Source of the DNA: Acidimicrobiales bacterium
GTDB taxonomy: Bacteria > Actinomycetota > Acidimicrobiia > Acidimicrobiales > Aldehydirespiratoraceae
Length of the DNA stretch: 64,000 nt
Direction of reading: 5' to 3'
NCBI GenBank assembly: GCA_029247365.1
Contig: JAQWLJ010000033.1
Span: forward strand, 62,001-126,000
Shown here: in pieces, positions 50,956 to 61,747 of the stretch
Layout of the letters: each line of letters starts with the position of its first letter
How positions within the stretch are numbered: the first letter of the stretch is position 1
The notes under the pieces: generated by a model
Seen by the model: the letters and a program-made list of their open reading frames with translations, nothing else
What the model was told of the DNA's origin: nothing
The model's database searches: none
Made by a program: the position numbers and the translations under genes

Positions 50956-53900
50956 CCCCGGAAGGTCATCCCTCGATAGCCGGCAGCGAAACCGGCCGCC
51001 TCGAACCGGGAGCCGTACGGAGTCTCGCGGACAGGTTCGCCGTCGACCTTGCCGATCTCTAAGCGACGCAGGCGACCGTCCTTGACCAGGCCCTGGACCG
51101 CCTCGATCCAGGCGTCGGTCTCGGCGGCACCTTCGAAGGTGATGAGCGACTTGCCGCCCCGTTCGACGAGGACGACCGGAGTGCCGTCGATCAGCACGAC
51201 GTGGGCGCCGGCGCTGCGGGCCGGCCGACCGGGTGACTCGGGCCAGGCCACGGCGGCGCCAAACGGTTGGGCCGGATCGGTGGCAGCGAGCACCACCGGG
51301 TCCTCAGCTTGCTCCACCTCACGCACGGCCCGCAGCCGATCGACGGCACCGGGCAAGGCGAACTGGGCTGCGCCGAGCCCAGCGACGAAGTACCCCCGAC
51401 GGACCTCGCCGCGCTCCTCGAGCGCCTTGAGCACGGGATAGACGCCGGCGAAGCCACCCTCAAGCCCCTCGGCAAGGGCGGTCTCCCGGGTGAGTACGCC
51501 GTAGCGGTCGAGTAGTTGGTGGGCCTGAGCAAGCGAGCGTTCGGTCGGCGAGGGAAGGGATCGGCGCAGCGGTTCGACGAGAGACCAGCGCCCGACTGCG
51601 CTGGGCGGACCCTGGGAGGTGAGACCCCCGACCCGGGGCCGGGCGCGTCGTCCCTGAGCTCGATCGGGCTTGGGGGCCGACGCTGACTTCGACCCTCTGA
51701 TGAGGGTTCGCACCGGGGCGAGCGAATCATTGGTGACCTCGCCGGCCCACACCAGATCCCACAGCGCGGTGTGCACCGCATCGGTGCCGTACGGCAGGTC
51801 GACGGCCTGCACGGCGGCCACGAGCTCGGGCCAGAATGACGCGCCCCGCTCACGCAGGTGGGCGCGGATCGCCTCGTGGGTCGGGTCGTCAGATGGCTCG
51901 TCGATGTCAGGGATCAAGAGGCCGACCTGATCGCGATAGACGAGGCGGATGCGGCCATCGGTTGCACCGAGGGAACCGGCCCCGACCCACACCACCTCAC
52001 CGCTGGTGCACAGCTCGTCGAGGTCGCTGCTGCGATAGCTGTTGACCCGCGCGGCCAGAACATCACGTTCGATCACCGAAGCTGCGATCGCCGCCCCCTG
52101 CATCTGGGCTACCGATTCGGCTACGGCATCGATGCCTCGACGCCGAGAGCCGACCCCTTGCCAGTTCGGTAAGAATCGGGCGAGTGCGTCGCCCTCGACC
52201 GGTTCGATCTCGCGGCGCAGCGACGCGAGTGAGCGGCGCCGCAGCTGGCGAAGCACGTCGTCGTCGCAGAACTCGCGCTCAGTCCCGCCGGGCCGGAACT
52301 CACCCCGGAGGAGATCGCCATCCGAGACGAGACGGTCGAGCGCACCGGCGGAACGGGTCTCCGCAATACCCAACCAGCGGGCAACATCGCAGGCGTGGAA
52401 CGGGCCGTGGGTCCGGGCGTAGCGACGACACAGATCACCCAGTGGATCATCCACCGGGTCGGTGAACACCGCCGGCAAACCGACCGGGAGCGCCACCCCC
52501 ACGGCATCGCGCAGGCGGGCCGCATCGTCGCTCGCAGCGACCCGGTCGTCGTCGGCGATACGGACCTCGATCGCTCGGCGCTCTTCGAGCAGCGAACGCA
52601 CCCAGTCGTCGACCGGTGCGCCGTCGACCGAACGAGCCTCGAGATCGAGGCGGTTCAGAGGTCCGAGACGTCGCAGCACGTCATGGAGTTCATCGGCGTT
52701 GCGTGCCCGGCGGCCATCGGCCAGCAGCTGGAGCTCGAGTTCGAGGTCAGCCAGCACCTCGGCGTCGAGCAACTCACGGAGCTCCTCCGCGCCGAGCACG
52801 TCGCGCAGCAACTCCCGATCAAGAGCCAACGCAGCCGCCCTGCGCTCAGCGATCGGCGCGTCACCTTCGTACATGTAGACCGCGATCCACGAGAAGAGCA
52901 GGGATTGCGCAAACGGTGAGGCGGTGTCGGTGTCGACCGCCACCATCCGCAGCTTGCGGCTCCGAAGATCCGACATCACCGACCGCAGCGCCGGCAGATC
53001 GAACACATCGTTGACGCACTCGCGGGTCGCTTCGAGCAGCATCGGAAAGGTCGGGTATTTGGCGGCGACCGACAGCAGGTCGGCTGCTCGCTGGCGTTGC
53101 TGCCAAAGCGGGGTTCGCTGGCCAGGGCGGCGTCGAGGGAGCAACAGGGCTCGGGCTGAACATTCCCGGAACCGAGACACGAACATCGCTGAGTTGGGCA
53201 GACGGGAGATGATGATGTCGTCAATCTCGTCGGGGTCGAACAGCAGCTCGTCGAGCGGTAGCCGGTCGAGCGCTTCGGGGAGCCGCAGCACGATGCCGTC
53301 GTCGCTCCACATCAGGTCAAGTTCACTCCCCCATTCCTCACCGAGACGAGCCTGAAGCGCCATCCCCCAAGGGGCGTGCACCTGTGCACCGAACGGCGTG
53401 AGGACACACACCCGCCAGTCGCCGATCTCGTCGCGGAAACGTTCGACCACGATCGTGCGGTCGTCGGGGACGACCCCGGTGGCCTCGGCCTGGTCCTTAA
53501 GGTAGGTGAGGAGGTTCTCGGCCGCGAGATCGTCGAGACCGTGTCGCGACTGAAGCCGCTCGATCGCAGCGTCGTCGTCGAGCTGGCGAACTTCACGAAC
53601 GAACGCACCGATCGCTCGCCCGAGCTCGAGCGGTCGACCCGGGCCGTCACCATGCCAGAACGGCATCTTGCCCGGCACTCCGGGTGCCGGGGTGACGACG
53701 ACCCGTTCGAAGGTGATGTCCTCGATCCGCCACGTGGAGGCGCCGAGTAGGAACGTCTCGCCGACCCGGCTCTCGTAGACCATCTCTTCGTCGAGTTCGC
53801 CGACGCGGGTGCCGTCCGGCAAGAACACACCAAACAAGCCCCGATCAGGGATCGTGCCGGCATTTGTGACGGCGAGACGTTGAGATCCCGCCCGGCCTCG

Positions 53901-55502
53901 AAGCTGACTGGTGATCCGGTCCCACACGATGCGGGGGCGGAGTTGTGAGAACTCTTCGCTCGGGTACGTGCCCGACAGCAGGTCGAGGACGTTGGCGAGT
54001 ACCTCATCGGACAGGTCGCCGAAGTTCGCGCATCGGCGGATCAGCGCTTTGAGTTCGGTGAGATCCCAGTCGTCCATTGCACACATCGCCACGATCTGCT
54101 GAGCGAGTACGTCGAGCGGGTTGCGTGGAAAGTGCGTCTCTTCGATTAGTCCCTGATGCATCCGGTCGACGACGACTGCCGCTTCGAGGAGGTCAGCCCG
54201 GTGCTTGGGAAAGATCTTGCCGACGCTGGGCTGATCCACCTGATGGCCGGCCCGGCCGATGCGTTGTAGGCCCGACGCGACCGAGCCGGGCGATGCGACC
54301 TGCACGACGAGATCGACGGCACCCATGTCGATCCCGAGTTCGAGCGACGACGTAGCGACGAGGCCTTTCAGGTCGCCGCGTTTCAACTCGTCCTCGATCA
54401 GCAGACGGCGCTCGCGGCTGAGCGACCCGTGGTGGGCTTTGACCAGCTCTTCGCCCTCGACTGCACCTCGCCCGATCTGCTCGTCACCCGCACCCAACGC
54501 GGGGGGTGGGGTAACACTCCCATCGGTGCCGTCGGCCACCTTCTCCAACGACAGTTCGTTGAGGCGCGTCGCTAAGCGCTCCGAGAGTCGACGGGCGTTT
54601 GAGAAGATGAGCGTTGAGTGGTGCTGCTCGATCAACTCCAAAAGTCGCGGGTGTATCGATGGCCAAATCGAGCGTCGAGCGTTCGACGACACCGGTGCTG
54701 GTCCATCCGGATTCGGTTCGATGCGCTCGCCCAGCTTCGCCATGTCCTCGATCGGGACGATGACTTCGATCTGCAGCTCTTTGCGAGTCCCAGCATCCAC
54801 GACCGTGACCGGGCGAGGGACTACCGCCCCGTCTTCGCTGACGTCGTTACCTCCGAGAAAACGAGCGATCTCGTCGAGTGGGCGCTGGGTGGCCGATAAC
54901 GCGATTCGCTGCGGTGGGCGTTCGGTCAGCTCCTCGAGCCGTTCCAACGACACCATCAGGTGAGCGCCTCGCTTGGTGCCAGCCATCGCGTGGATCTCAT
55001 CGATGATCACTGCCTCGACGTTGACCAACGTCTCTCGCGCTTTCGAGGTCAACATCAAGAACAACGACTCGGGCGTCGTGATCAAGATGTCTGGTGGTGT
55101 ACGGACGAGCTGGCGCCGATCCGCTGCAGACGTGTCACCGGTTCGAACACCGACGGTCGGCGTGTGCACGTCGGCTCCTAGCCGCTCGGCAGCAAATCCA
55201 ACGCCCTGCAACGGGGCCCGCAAATTTTTCTCCACATCGACCGCCAACGCCCGGAGCGGTGAGACGTACACCACCCTCGTTCGGGCCTGCGGATCCGCCG
55301 GAACCTCGTTGACCGCTAGCCGGTTCAACGCCCACAAGAACGCTGACAGGGTCTTGCCGGTGCCCGTCGGTGCCAGAACCAGGGTGTGGTCACCGTTGGC
55401 GATCGCCGGCCAGCCTTCGCGTTGGGGCGGCGTCGCCTCGCGAAAGGTGGACGTGAACCAGGCACGCACCGGCTCGGCGAATGCCGCCAGCGGATCGCTC
55501 AT
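50952..55502 (-). CDS. lhr: Lhr-type ATP-dependent DNA helicase
   Basis: A 1516-residue superfamily 2 helicase, the size of mycobacterial Lhr. Motif I is LAPTGTGKT (about 43-51), motif Ia is [10 protein letters not shown], motif II is IIDEIHAM, motif III is ALSATQRP, and motifs IV-VI ([29 protein letters not shown]) follow. The large C-terminal region contains winged-helix modules and the [25 protein letters not shown] region typical of bacterial long Lhr. These enzymes translocate 3'-5' on ssDNA and unwind RNA:DNA hybrids in DNA repair. The ATG is at 55502; no ribosome binding site but a -10 hexamer 6 bases upstream. Confidence 0.93.
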   Translation of the reverse strand: MSDPLAAFAEPVRAWFTSTFREATPPQREGWPAIANGDHTLVLAPTGTGKTLSAFLWALNRLAVNEVPADPQARTRVVYVSPLRALAVDVEKNLRAPLQGVGFAAERLGADVHTPTVGVRTGDTSAADRRQLVRTPPDILITTPESLFLMLTSKARETLVNVEAVIIDEIHAMAGTKRGAHLMVSLERLEELTERPPQRIALSATQRPLDEIARFLGGNDVSEDGAVVPRPVTVVDAGTRKELQIEVIVPIEDMAKLGERIEPNPDGPAPVSSNARRSIWPSIHPRLLELIEQHHSTLIFSNARRLSERLATRLNELSLEKVADGTDGSVTPPPALGAGDEQIGRGAVEGEELVKAHHGSLSRERRLLIEDELKRGDLKGLVATSSLELGIDMGAVDLVVQVASPGSVASGLQRIGRAGHQVDQPSVGKIFPKHRADLLEAAVVVDRMHQGLIEETHFPRNPLDVLAQQIVAMCAMDDWDLTELKALIRRCANFGDLSDEVLANVLDLLSGTYPSEEFSQLRPRIVWDRITSQLRGRAGSQRLAVTNAGTIPDRGLFGVFLPDGTRVGELDEEMVYESRVGETFLLGASTWRIEDITFERVVVTPAPGVPGKMPFWHGDGPGRPLELGRAIGAFVREVRQLDDDAAIERLQSRHGLDDLAAENLLTYLKDQAEATGVVPDDRTIVVERFRDEIGDWRVCVLTPFGAQVHAPWGMALQARLGEEWGSELDLMWSDDGIVLRLPEALDRLPLDELLFDPDEIDDIIISRLPNSAMFVSRFRECSARALLLPRRRPGQRTPLWQQRQRAADLLSVAAKYPTFPMLLEATRECVNDVFDLPALRSVMSDLRSRKLRMVAVDTDTASPFAQSLLFSWIAVYMYEGDAPIAERRAAALALDRELLRDVLGAEELRELLDAEVLADLELELQLLADGRRARNADELHDVLRRLGPLNRLDLEARSVDGAPVDDWVRSLLEERRAIEVRIADDDRVAASDDAARLRDAVGVALPVGLPAVFTDPVDDPLGDLCRRYARTHGPFHACDVARWLGIAETRSAGALDRLVSDGDLLRGEFRPGGTEREFCDDDVLRQLRRRSLASLRREIEPVEGDALARFLPNWQGVGSRRRGIDAVAESVAQMQGAAIAASVIERDVLAARVNSYRSSDLDELCTSGEVVWVGAGSLGATDGRIRLVYRDQVGLLIPDIDEPSDDPTHEAIRAHLRERGASFWPELVAAVQAVDLPYGTDAVHTALWDLVWAGEVTNDSLAPVRTLIRGSKSASAPKPDRAQGRRARPRVGGLTSQGPPSAVGRWSLVEPLRRSLPSPTERSLAQAHQLLDRYGVLTRETALAEGLEGGFAGVYPVLKALEERGEVRRGYFVAGLGAAQFALPGAVDRLRAVREVEQAEDPVVLAATDPAQPFGAAVAWPESPGRPARSAGAHVVLIDGTPVVLVERGGKSLITFEGAAETDAWIEAVQGLVKDGRLRRLEIGKVDGEPVRETPYGSRFEAAGFAAGYRGMTFRG

Positions 55503-55508
55503 ACCCGC

Positions 55509-55514
55509 AACCTA
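55509..55514 (-). promoter_or_regulatory. -10 hexamer of lhr (probable leaderless transcript)
   Basis: TAGGTT on the minus strand ends exactly 6 bases before the lhr ATG, the same distance as TATCTT before guaB. No ribosome binding site lies between. No clear -35 sequence is visible in the 85-base divergent gap. Confidence 0.45.
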
Positions 55515-55587
55515 CCGATCGGTCGCGCTGCGCGCCTTGGCGGCCGAGACGTGGTGGGGTCTGCGCCGCGCGTGCGAACATGCATAC

Positions 55588-57225
55588 ATGACCGAGCTGA
55601 CCGTCTTTACGGCGAAGCGGATCATCACCATGGACGATTCGCTCCCCAACGCGACCGCAATCGCTGTGCGAGGTGAACGGATCGTCGAAGTTGGCACGAT
55701 CGAGACACTGCAGCCCTGGCTTCGTCACCACGAGCACGTCATCGACGATCGCTTCGCCGGCCAAGTGATGATCGCCGGTCTGATCGACCCGCACATCCAT
55801 CCGAGCCTCATGGCGATCCTGCTCAACTGCGAATGGCTTCCGTCGGAACCGTGGGATCTGCCGGCAGGTCGCATCGAAGCGCCCGAAGGCAGCGACGAGT
55901 TCCTCGCCGGAGTGGCCCAACTCCACGCGGCGAAGCCACCCGGTGAACCACTCGTGATCTTCGGCTACCACGCCCAATACCACGGCTCGGTTGAGCGTTC
56001 CGATCTCGACACCATCTCCACCGAGCGACCGATTGCGCTTTGGCAGCGCTCGTTTCATGAGGTACGGGCCAACAGTGCCGCACTCTCCTGGTTCGACGCT
56101 GAGGAGGGGGCGGCGTGGGATCCACACATCGAGCTCAGCTCCGGCCGCATGTACGAAAGCGGCATGGTGTGGGCGCTGCGCACCCTCACCCCGCACCTCC
56201 TCGGCGACGGCAAGTACGAGCGTGCGCTCGCCGACGTGAGCACGCTCATTCACCGCGGCGGGATCACCGCCATGTGCGATGCCGGATTCGGGATCGGTGG
56301 CTACGACCAGGACTACGACACCTACGACGCTGTCCTCGGCCGCCCCGAGACACCGTTCCGCACCTACCTGATGCCACAGATCGCTGGAGCGAAATCCCGT
56401 TGGAAGTCCGACACGATCGCGCAGCTTGAGGCGTGGGAGGCCGAACGCGGCAACGACCGGATCTCGTTCATCAAGGCCGCGAAACTCCTCGCCGACGGCG
56501 CGTTCATTGCCCAGCTGATGGTGCTCGGCGAGCCGGGCTACATCGACGGCCACGAAGGGGCGTGGCTGACCGAACCCGACCGACTTGCGTACCAAATGTC
56601 GACGTTCTGGGAAGCCGGCTACGACCTCCACATCCACTGCAACGGCGACGTTGGTGTGAGCGCGAGCCTCGACGCAGTAGAGGCGCTTTTGCACGCGCAC
56701 CCCCGCTTCGACCACCGCACCACGCTGCATCACTTCGGGATCTCGACCCAGGCCCAAATGCGCCGGATCAAAGCACTCGGGGTCGAAATCAGTGCCAACG
56801 GCTACTACCTGTACCAATTTGGCGATCGCTTCGTCGACGAGTGGCTCGGTACCGAGCGGGCGTCGCAGATGACCCGGCTCGGCGCCGCGGAACGCGCCGG
56901 CGTCTCGGTGTCGCTTCACTCCGACCTCCCAATGGGGCCCGCCGCACCGCTGCTCGCCGCCCAGGCGTGCGCCACCCGGCGCACCCGGGGTGGCGCCGTA
57001 ATGGGTGAGACCGAACGGCTCTCGCTCGACGCCGCCCTGCGGTCGATCACCATCGACGCGGCTTACCAACTGCGACTCGACCACGAGATCGGCTCGCTTG
57101 TCGCGGGCAAGCTTGCCGACGTGACCGTGCTCGAAGCCGACCCCTTCGATGTCGGCGCCGACGGGCTCGCCGACATCGCCATCGTCGCCACGATCGTCGG
57201 CGGCGAGGTCTACCCGCTTGCCTGA
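55588..57225 (+). CDS. YtcJ-like amidohydrolase (amidohydrolase_3)
   Basis: A 545-residue metal-dependent hydrolase of the composite beta-sandwich/TIM-barrel type. The N-terminal sandwich (TVFTAKRIITMDDSLPNATAIAVRG) leads to the first metal ligands in GLIDPHIHPS (His69, His71). Further sites are DGAF, DLHIHCNGD, LHHFGIS and SLHSDLPMGP with its late Asp. GSLVAGKLADVTVLEADP near the C-terminus closes the sandwich. Members hydrolyse amides, N-acyl compounds and formamides. The ATG is at 55588; the track's 205-residue extension is a shadow of lhr. A paralogue begins at 63625. Confidence 0.9.
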   Translation: MTELTVFTAKRIITMDDSLPNATAIAVRGERIVEVGTIETLQPWLRHHEHVIDDRFAGQVMIAGLIDPHIHPSLMAILLNCEWLPSEPWDLPAGRIEAPEGSDEFLAGVAQLHAAKPPGEPLVIFGYHAQYHGSVERSDLDTISTERPIALWQRSFHEVRANSAALSWFDAEEGAAWDPHIELSSGRMYESGMVWALRTLTPHLLGDGKYERALADVSTLIHRGGITAMCDAGFGIGGYDQDYDTYDAVLGRPETPFRTYLMPQIAGAKSRWKSDTIAQLEAWEAERGNDRISFIKAAKLLADGAFIAQLMVLGEPGYIDGHEGAWLTEPDRLAYQMSTFWEAGYDLHIHCNGDVGVSASLDAVEALLHAHPRFDHRTTLHHFGISTQAQMRRIKALGVEISANGYYLYQFGDRFVDEWLGTERASQMTRLGAAERAGVSVSLHSDLPMGPAAPLLAAQACATRRTRGGAVMGETERLSLDAALRSITIDAAYQLRLDHEIGSLVAGKLADVTVLEADPFDVGADGLADIAIVATIVGGEVYPLA

Positions 57226-58114
57226 CCGTCCACCGATCCCGATGACCGTGCTCGGCGGCTGGCTCGGCGCAGGAAAGACCACGCTGCTGAACCGCATGCT
57301 CGCGCACGCCGATCAGCGGATCGCCGTCGTCGTCAACGACATCGGCGAGATCAACGTCGACGCCGCGCTGATCGCCGCAGCCGACGACCAGATCGTCGAG
57401 CTCACGAACGGCTGTGTCTGCTGCTCGATCGGGGACAGTCTCGGCCTCACCCTCCGCGACCTGACGCTTCGCAACCCTCCTCCGGAGCGGATCGTGATCG
57501 AGGCAAGCGGGGTCGCCGACCCGAGGCAGGTCGCTGCCTACGGCGATCGCCGGCGGGTTCCTCTCGACGCAGTCATTACCCTCGTTGACGTTGAGACCTT
57601 CCAACGTCGTGCTGGCCTCGATCCGTACGGCTCGCTCATGAAGGCGCAGGTCACAGGCGCCGATCTGGTCGTCGCCACCAAACTTGACCTTCTCGACTCA
57701 GATTGCGCCGCGGCCGGTCTGGCGTCGGTGAACGCCGTTACCGCAGCGCCAGTGATCGAGACAAGCAACGACCCCGCCTGGATACGGCACCTCATTCTCG
57801 GCTCGCACCAACCAGCCGAACGCGCTGCGTACACGCCAGCGCCACCGATCCAAGGGCTCGCCACCCACACGTGGCGAGCGACTGGCCCGGTCGATGTCGA
57901 TGGCCTGACCGAGGTGCTCGAACGTTCCGGCCTCCTCCGGGCGAAGGGCACGCTCACCACGCCCACCGGCACGATGCTTGTGCACCTCGCCGGCGAGCGA
58001 GTCGAGGTCACGACCAGCAACGACCCTTCACTCGACGCGCTCGTGCTGATCGGCGGGTCCGAGGCCGTCGTGTCGACCGCCGTCGAGGCCCTCGACCGCG
58101 TCAGGTGGGCCTGA
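57218..58114 (+). CDS. CobW/P47K-family GTPase, metal chaperone
   Basis: A protein of about 298 residues with the P-loop GGWLGAGKTT, a conserved ENINVD-type segment reading DIGEINVD, the metal-binding GCVCC (CxCC) motif at about 65-69, a Walker B-like IVIEASGVADP, and the guanine motif TKLD. A CobW C-terminal domain follows. Such GTPases deliver zinc or another metal to client enzymes. The start is uncertain: TTG at 57218 with GAGG upstream, or ATG at 57242. It overlaps the amidohydrolase end, so that metalloenzyme is a natural client. It ends overlapping the converging oppF-like gene by 14 bases. Confidence 0.88.
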   Translation: MPDRPPIPMTVLGGWLGAGKTTLLNRMLAHADQRIAVVVNDIGEINVDAALIAAADDQIVELTNGCVCCSIGDSLGLTLRDLTLRNPPPERIVIEASGVADPRQVAAYGDRRRVPLDAVITLVDVETFQRRAGLDPYGSLMKAQVTGADLVVATKLDLLDSDCAAAGLASVNAVTAAPVIETSNDPAWIRHLILGSHQPAERAAYTPAPPIQGLATHTWRATGPVDVDGLTEVLERSGLLRAKGTLTTPTGTMLVHLAGERVEVTTSNDPSLDALVLIGGSEAVVSTAVEALDRVRWA

Positions 58115-59027
58115 CGCGGTCGGCGACTTCGCCCTCTTCGGCGACCAGGTGGCCGGGCGCAACCTCGCGCATGACAACCCGCTCGGGGGAACTGCCCGAA
58201 GGCCACACCGGCGACGGGATCTCGTCGGTCAGCAGCGGCCGATCGCGCCGGATCCGAGGATCGGCGATCGGCACCGCATCAAGAAGCCGCTGCGTGTAGG
58301 AGTGTTGTGGGCTCTCGAAGATGGCCCGGCGGGGGCCGAGTTCGACGATCTGGCCGAGGTACATGACCGCCACCCGATGGCTCATCCGTTCGACAACGGC
58401 GAGATCGTGGCTGATGAACAGGTAGCTGAGCCCCAACTCTTCCTGCAGACCCATCATCAAGTTGATGACCTGGGCCTGGATCGACACGTCGAGTGCCGAC
58501 ACGGCCTCGTCAGCAATAACCAACTGGGGGTTGGTGGCGAGGGCTCGAGCAATACAAATTCGCTGGCGCTGACCGCCCGAGAACTGATGAGGGAATTGCC
58601 GCATCATGCCGGCTTCAAGCCCAACCTTGACGAACAAATCGGCCACCATCTCGTCGGCCTCAACGCCCTTCGCCTTGCCATGGATCAGCAACGGTTCGGC
58701 AACAGCCCGACCCACCGGCCGACGCGGGTCGAGGCTCGCGAACGGATCCTGGAAGATAATCTGCATTTTCTGGCGATGGCTACGCAACGCCCGGTTTCCG
58801 AGGGTGGAAATGTCTTCGCCATCGAGGATGACCTGCCCACTGGTGGGGTTGTGCAGCCGGATCATCGTGTGGGCAAGGGTCGACTTCCCGCACCCGCTCT
58901 CGCCGACAACCGCAAGCGTCTCGCCTCGTCCAACTTCAAGCGACACACCCTCGACCGCATGCACCATGGCCCCGTCACCGACCGGGAACTGCTTGCAAAG
59001 ATCTCGCACCTCAACCAGCGGACTCAC
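58101..59027 (-). CDS. Opp/Dpp-type ABC importer ATP-binding protein (OppF-like)
   Basis: A 308-residue ATPase with Walker A GESGCGKST, signature FSGGQRQRICIARAL, Walker B LVIADEAVSALD and the H-loop ISHDLAVVERM. The C-terminal SPQHSYTQRLLDAVPIADP and the family-specific linker are those of OppF/DppF, often ligating an Fe-S cluster with Cys residues, which are not evident here. It begins at GTG overlapping the OppD-like stop (GTGA) and is the last gene of the importer operon. The substrate is probably a short peptide or related amide compound. Confidence 0.92.
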   Translation of the reverse strand: MSPLVEVRDLCKQFPVGDGAMVHAVEGVSLEVGRGETLAVVGESGCGKSTLAHTMIRLHNPTSGQVILDGEDISTLGNRALRSHRQKMQIIFQDPFASLDPRRPVGRAVAEPLLIHGKAKGVEADEMVADLFVKVGLEAGMMRQFPHQFSGGQRQRICIARALATNPQLVIADEAVSALDVSIQAQVINLMMGLQEELGLSYLFISHDLAVVERMSHRVAVMYLGQIVELGPRRAIFESPQHSYTQRLLDAVPIADPRIRRDRPLLTDEIPSPVWPSGSSPERVVMREVAPGHLVAEEGEVADRVRPT

Positions 59028-59875
59028 GGCTGGTACTCCACAAGTTCAAACGGCGCAGGCTTGTCGAGTCCGGTCATGGAACCGAGCCGCGGCACCGAGG
59101 CCAGCAGCGCCTGCGTATAGGGCTCGGTGGCCGACTCGAAGATCTGCGTGACCGGACCGCGCTCAACGACCTTGGCCCGATTCATCACGACGACATCGTC
59201 GGCGACCTCGGCAACGACACCCATGTCGTGGGTGATGATCAAAACCGCAGCGCCAGTTTGCTCACGCAGGTCGCGCATCAGACCGAGAATCTGCGCCTGG
59301 ATGGTGACATCGAGCGCCGTAGTGGGCTCATCTGCGATGAGGACCTTCGGATCGCACGACAACGCCATAGCGATCATCACCCGCTGGCGCATGCCACCCG
59401 ACATCTCATGCGGGAACTGGGCCATACGCTCCTCGGGCTCAGGGATACGGACGAGGCGGAACATGTCGAGTACACGTTCGTTCGCCGCTTCTTTGTCGAG
59501 TCCCTGGTGCAGTATCACCGCCTCAGCGACCTGGTCACCCACCGAATAGACCGGGTTGAGGCTGGTGAGCGGCTCCTGAAAGATCATCGAGATCTGGTTG
59601 CCGCGGATCTCACGCATCTGGTCCTCGCGTTGGCGGACCAGATCGATCACCTCGCCATCGGAATTCCGAAAAAGGATCTCCCCGGCTTCGATCTTGCCGC
59701 GAGTACCGAGTTCGACAAGCCGCATGATCGACAACGCCGTCACCGACTTGCCCGAGCCCGACTCGCCGACGACAGCGAGCGTCTGTCCGGCATGGATATC
59801 GAACGACACGTCTTCGACCGCAGTAAACGAACCGAACGTGACCGTCAGGCCACGAACGCTGAGCAATGGGTCCAT
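59024..59875 (-). CDS. Opp/Dpp-type ABC importer ATP-binding protein (OppD-like)
   Basis: A 283-residue ATPase. Walker A is GESGSGKSV, the Q-loop region [19 protein letters not shown] is diagnostic for OppD/DppD, the signature is [15 protein letters not shown] and Walker B is [13 protein letters not shown] shortened C-terminal end ([16 protein letters not shown]) is present. It pairs with the OppF-like protein to form the heterodimeric motor. The operon order is binding protein, two permeases, then the two ATPases, with 1-4 base overlaps. Confidence 0.92.
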   Translation of the reverse strand: MDPLLSVRGLTVTFGSFTAVEDVSFDIHAGQTLAVVGESGSGKSVTALSIMRLVELGTRGKIEAGEILFRNSDGEVIDLVRQREDQMREIRGNQISMIFQEPLTSLNPVYSVGDQVAEAVILHQGLDKEAANERVLDMFRLVRIPEPEERMAQFPHEMSGGMRQRVMIAMALSCDPKVLIADEPTTALDVTIQAQILGLMRDLREQTGAAVLIITHDMGVVAEVADDVVVMNRAKVVERGPVTQIFESATEPYTQALLASVPRLGSMTGLDKPAPFELVEYQP

Positions 59876-60750
59876 TAGCGCCCCCGCAGCTTCGGGTTGA
59901 ACGCGTCCTGCAAGCCATCACCGATCAGGCTGAAGCTGAGCACCGTGGCAAAGATTGCAAGGCCGGGGAAGGTAACCGTCCACCAACCGTTGAGGAACGT
60001 CTGCCGGCTCAGCCCGATCATCAGACCCCAACTTTGGGATTGGGGGTCGCCCAGACCAAGGAAGGCGAGACCCGACTCGAACAAGATGGCAGCACCCATG
60101 ATCAGCGTGATCGACACGATCAGCGGCGGCAGCGCGTTGGGGAAGATGACCTGCCAGATGATCCGGAAATCGCTGGCACCGATGGCGCGCGCAGCCTTCA
60201 CGAACTCGAGGTTCTTCAGCCGCAGAAACTCGGCTCTGGTCAGCCGCGCGGTTTGGGGCCACGACGCCAGACCGATCGCAATGGCGACACTGCGCGTGCT
60301 CGGCGAGAACAAGGCGACGATGACCATCGCGAAGAGCAATGCGGGCAGAACCTGGAAGAGCTCAGTGAAGCGCATGAACGCGACATCGATCCAGCCGCCG
60401 TAGTACCCCGAGATCGCTCCGATCGTGACGCCGATGACAATGACGAGCAGCACCGCAACCAGCGCCACGGTGAGGCTGGTCGACCCGCCATTCACCACTC
60501 CAGCGAGCACGTCGCGGCCGAGGTAATCGGTGCCAAGCGCAGGGGCGTCGCCTTCGCCTGGACCCTGGAGGGGACGGGCAATGATCCGACTCGGATCCTG
60601 ATCGTAGAAGAACGAGCCGAAGAGGGTCATGAAGACGATGGCCGTAAGCAGCAAAGCGCCGAAAACAGCCGCCTTGTTGCGAACGAACAAGCGGAGGGCT
60701 TGGCGGCCGGGAGGCCCAAGATCACCCTGCTCGGGTGAAACGGCAGTCAC
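59875..60750 (-). CDS. Opp/Dpp-type ABC importer permease (DppC-like)
   Basis: A 291-residue permease with six transmembrane segments. The first is near residue 30-50 and an extracytoplasmic loop includes ALGTDYLGRDVLAGVVNG, a hallmark of DppC/OppC. The EAA coupling loop is EFVKAARAIGASDFRIIWQVIFPNALPPLI. The GTG start overlaps the upstream permease stop (TAGTG), while its own TAA overlaps the OppD-like ATG (TAATG). It forms the pore with the DppB-like protein. Confidence 0.92.
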   Translation of the reverse strand: MTAVSPEQGDLGPPGRQALRLFVRNKAAVFGALLLTAIVFMTLFGSFFYDQDPSRIIARPLQGPGEGDAPALGTDYLGRDVLAGVVNGGSTSLTVALVAVLLVIVIGVTIGAISGYYGGWIDVAFMRFTELFQVLPALLFAMVIVALFSPSTRSVAIAIGLASWPQTARLTRAEFLRLKNLEFVKAARAIGASDFRIIWQVIFPNALPPLIVSITLIMGAAILFESGLAFLGLGDPQSQSWGLMIGLSRQTFLNGWWTVTFPGLAIFATVLSFSLIGDGLQDAFNPKLRGR

Positions 60751-61724
60751 TAGGAAGCACCTCCCACTCGGATGCGCGGATCGATAAGTCGATAGACAAG
60801 GTCAGTGAGGATGTTGATGATCACCACGAGCGACGCCGAACAGATGAGAATGCCAAGCAGCACCGGCGCATCGCGCTGGAACACGGAGTCGGACGCGAGT
60901 CGCCCGAGGCCAGGCCAGTTGAAGACCGTCTCAACCAGCAACGCTCCCGACAGCATCTGGCCAAACTGCAGGCCGGCGACGGTGACAACCGGGATGACGG
61001 CATTGCGCAAGGCGTGCTTATAGACCACCCGGCGCTCCGCGAGGCCCTTGGCACGCGCCGTGCGGACGTAGTCGGACTGCAGCACCTCAAGCATCGAAGC
61101 TCGGGATAGACGCGAGTACTGGGCGAGATAGATCACACCGAGCGTGATCGACGGCAACACGAGGTGATGCGCGATGTCGATCCACTCTTCGAGCCAGTTG
61201 CCGTCGAGTCGGACATCGCGCATGCCGGAGACGGGGAACCACCGGACGTTCGACGCGAACATGATGACCAGCATCAGGCCGGTCCAGAAGACAGGCATCG
61301 AGTAGCCGGTGAGTGAGAACACGGTGACGCCGTGGCTGATCGGGTTCTCGGGGCGCCGGGCCGTGAACACTCCCACCAGCACCCCAAGGACGATCGCAAA
61401 GCTCACGGCGGTGCCGACCAGCAGGAAGGTCGGCCAGAGCCGCGTCGTGATCAGATCGGTGACGGGCTCGTTGAACCGGTATGAGGTTCCGAGGTCACCC
61501 TGGGCAACATCGCCGACGTAGCCGCCCAACTGGACCACGAACGGTTGGTCGAGGCCGAGGTCTTCGCGGATCTCCGCGATGACTTCGGGGTCGCCAGCTC
61601 CACTGTCACCGGCGATAACGATCGCCACATCGCCGGGGGCGAGGTGGATCAGCGTAAAGCACATGACGATCACGGCCAGGATCAGCCCGAGACTCCAGGC
61701 GATCCTGGCCGTGATCTGTTTCAT
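60750..61724 (-). CDS. Opp/Dpp-type ABC importer permease (DppB-like)
   Basis: A 324-residue permease with six transmembrane segments. The opening MKQITARIAWSLGLILAVIVMCFTLIHLAPGD, LGTSYRFNEPVTDLI and the EAA loop YVRTARAKGLAERRVVYKHALRNAVIPVV are all typical of DppB/OppB. FNWPGLGRLASDSVFQRD is another family motif. It lies 23 bases after the substrate-binding protein gene on the same strand. Confidence 0.93.
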   Translation of the reverse strand: MKQITARIAWSLGLILAVIVMCFTLIHLAPGDVAIVIAGDSGAGDPEVIAEIREDLGLDQPFVVQLGGYVGDVAQGDLGTSYRFNEPVTDLITTRLWPTFLLVGTAVSFAIVLGVLVGVFTARRPENPISHGVTVFSLTGYSMPVFWTGLMLVIMFASNVRWFPVSGMRDVRLDGNWLEEWIDIAHHLVLPSITLGVIYLAQYSRLSRASMLEVLQSDYVRTARAKGLAERRVVYKHALRNAVIPVVTVAGLQFGQMLSGALLVETVFNWPGLGRLASDSVFQRDAPVLLGILICSASLVVIINILTDLVYRLIDPRIRVGGAS

Positions 61725-61747
61725 GTTCGTTTAACTAGCAGCACCAG

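Noticed and set aside
54973-55587. N-terminal extension of the 750-aa amidohydrolase ORF
   Set aside because: It lies antisense to lhr and has Ser/Arg-rich shadow composition; the family N-terminus begins at 55588.
55390-57297. 635-aa minus-strand ORF opposite the YtcJ-like amidohydrolase and lhr start
   Set aside because: It runs antisense through two clearly recognisable genes. Long antisense frames are common in GC-rich DNA; the translation shows no motif.
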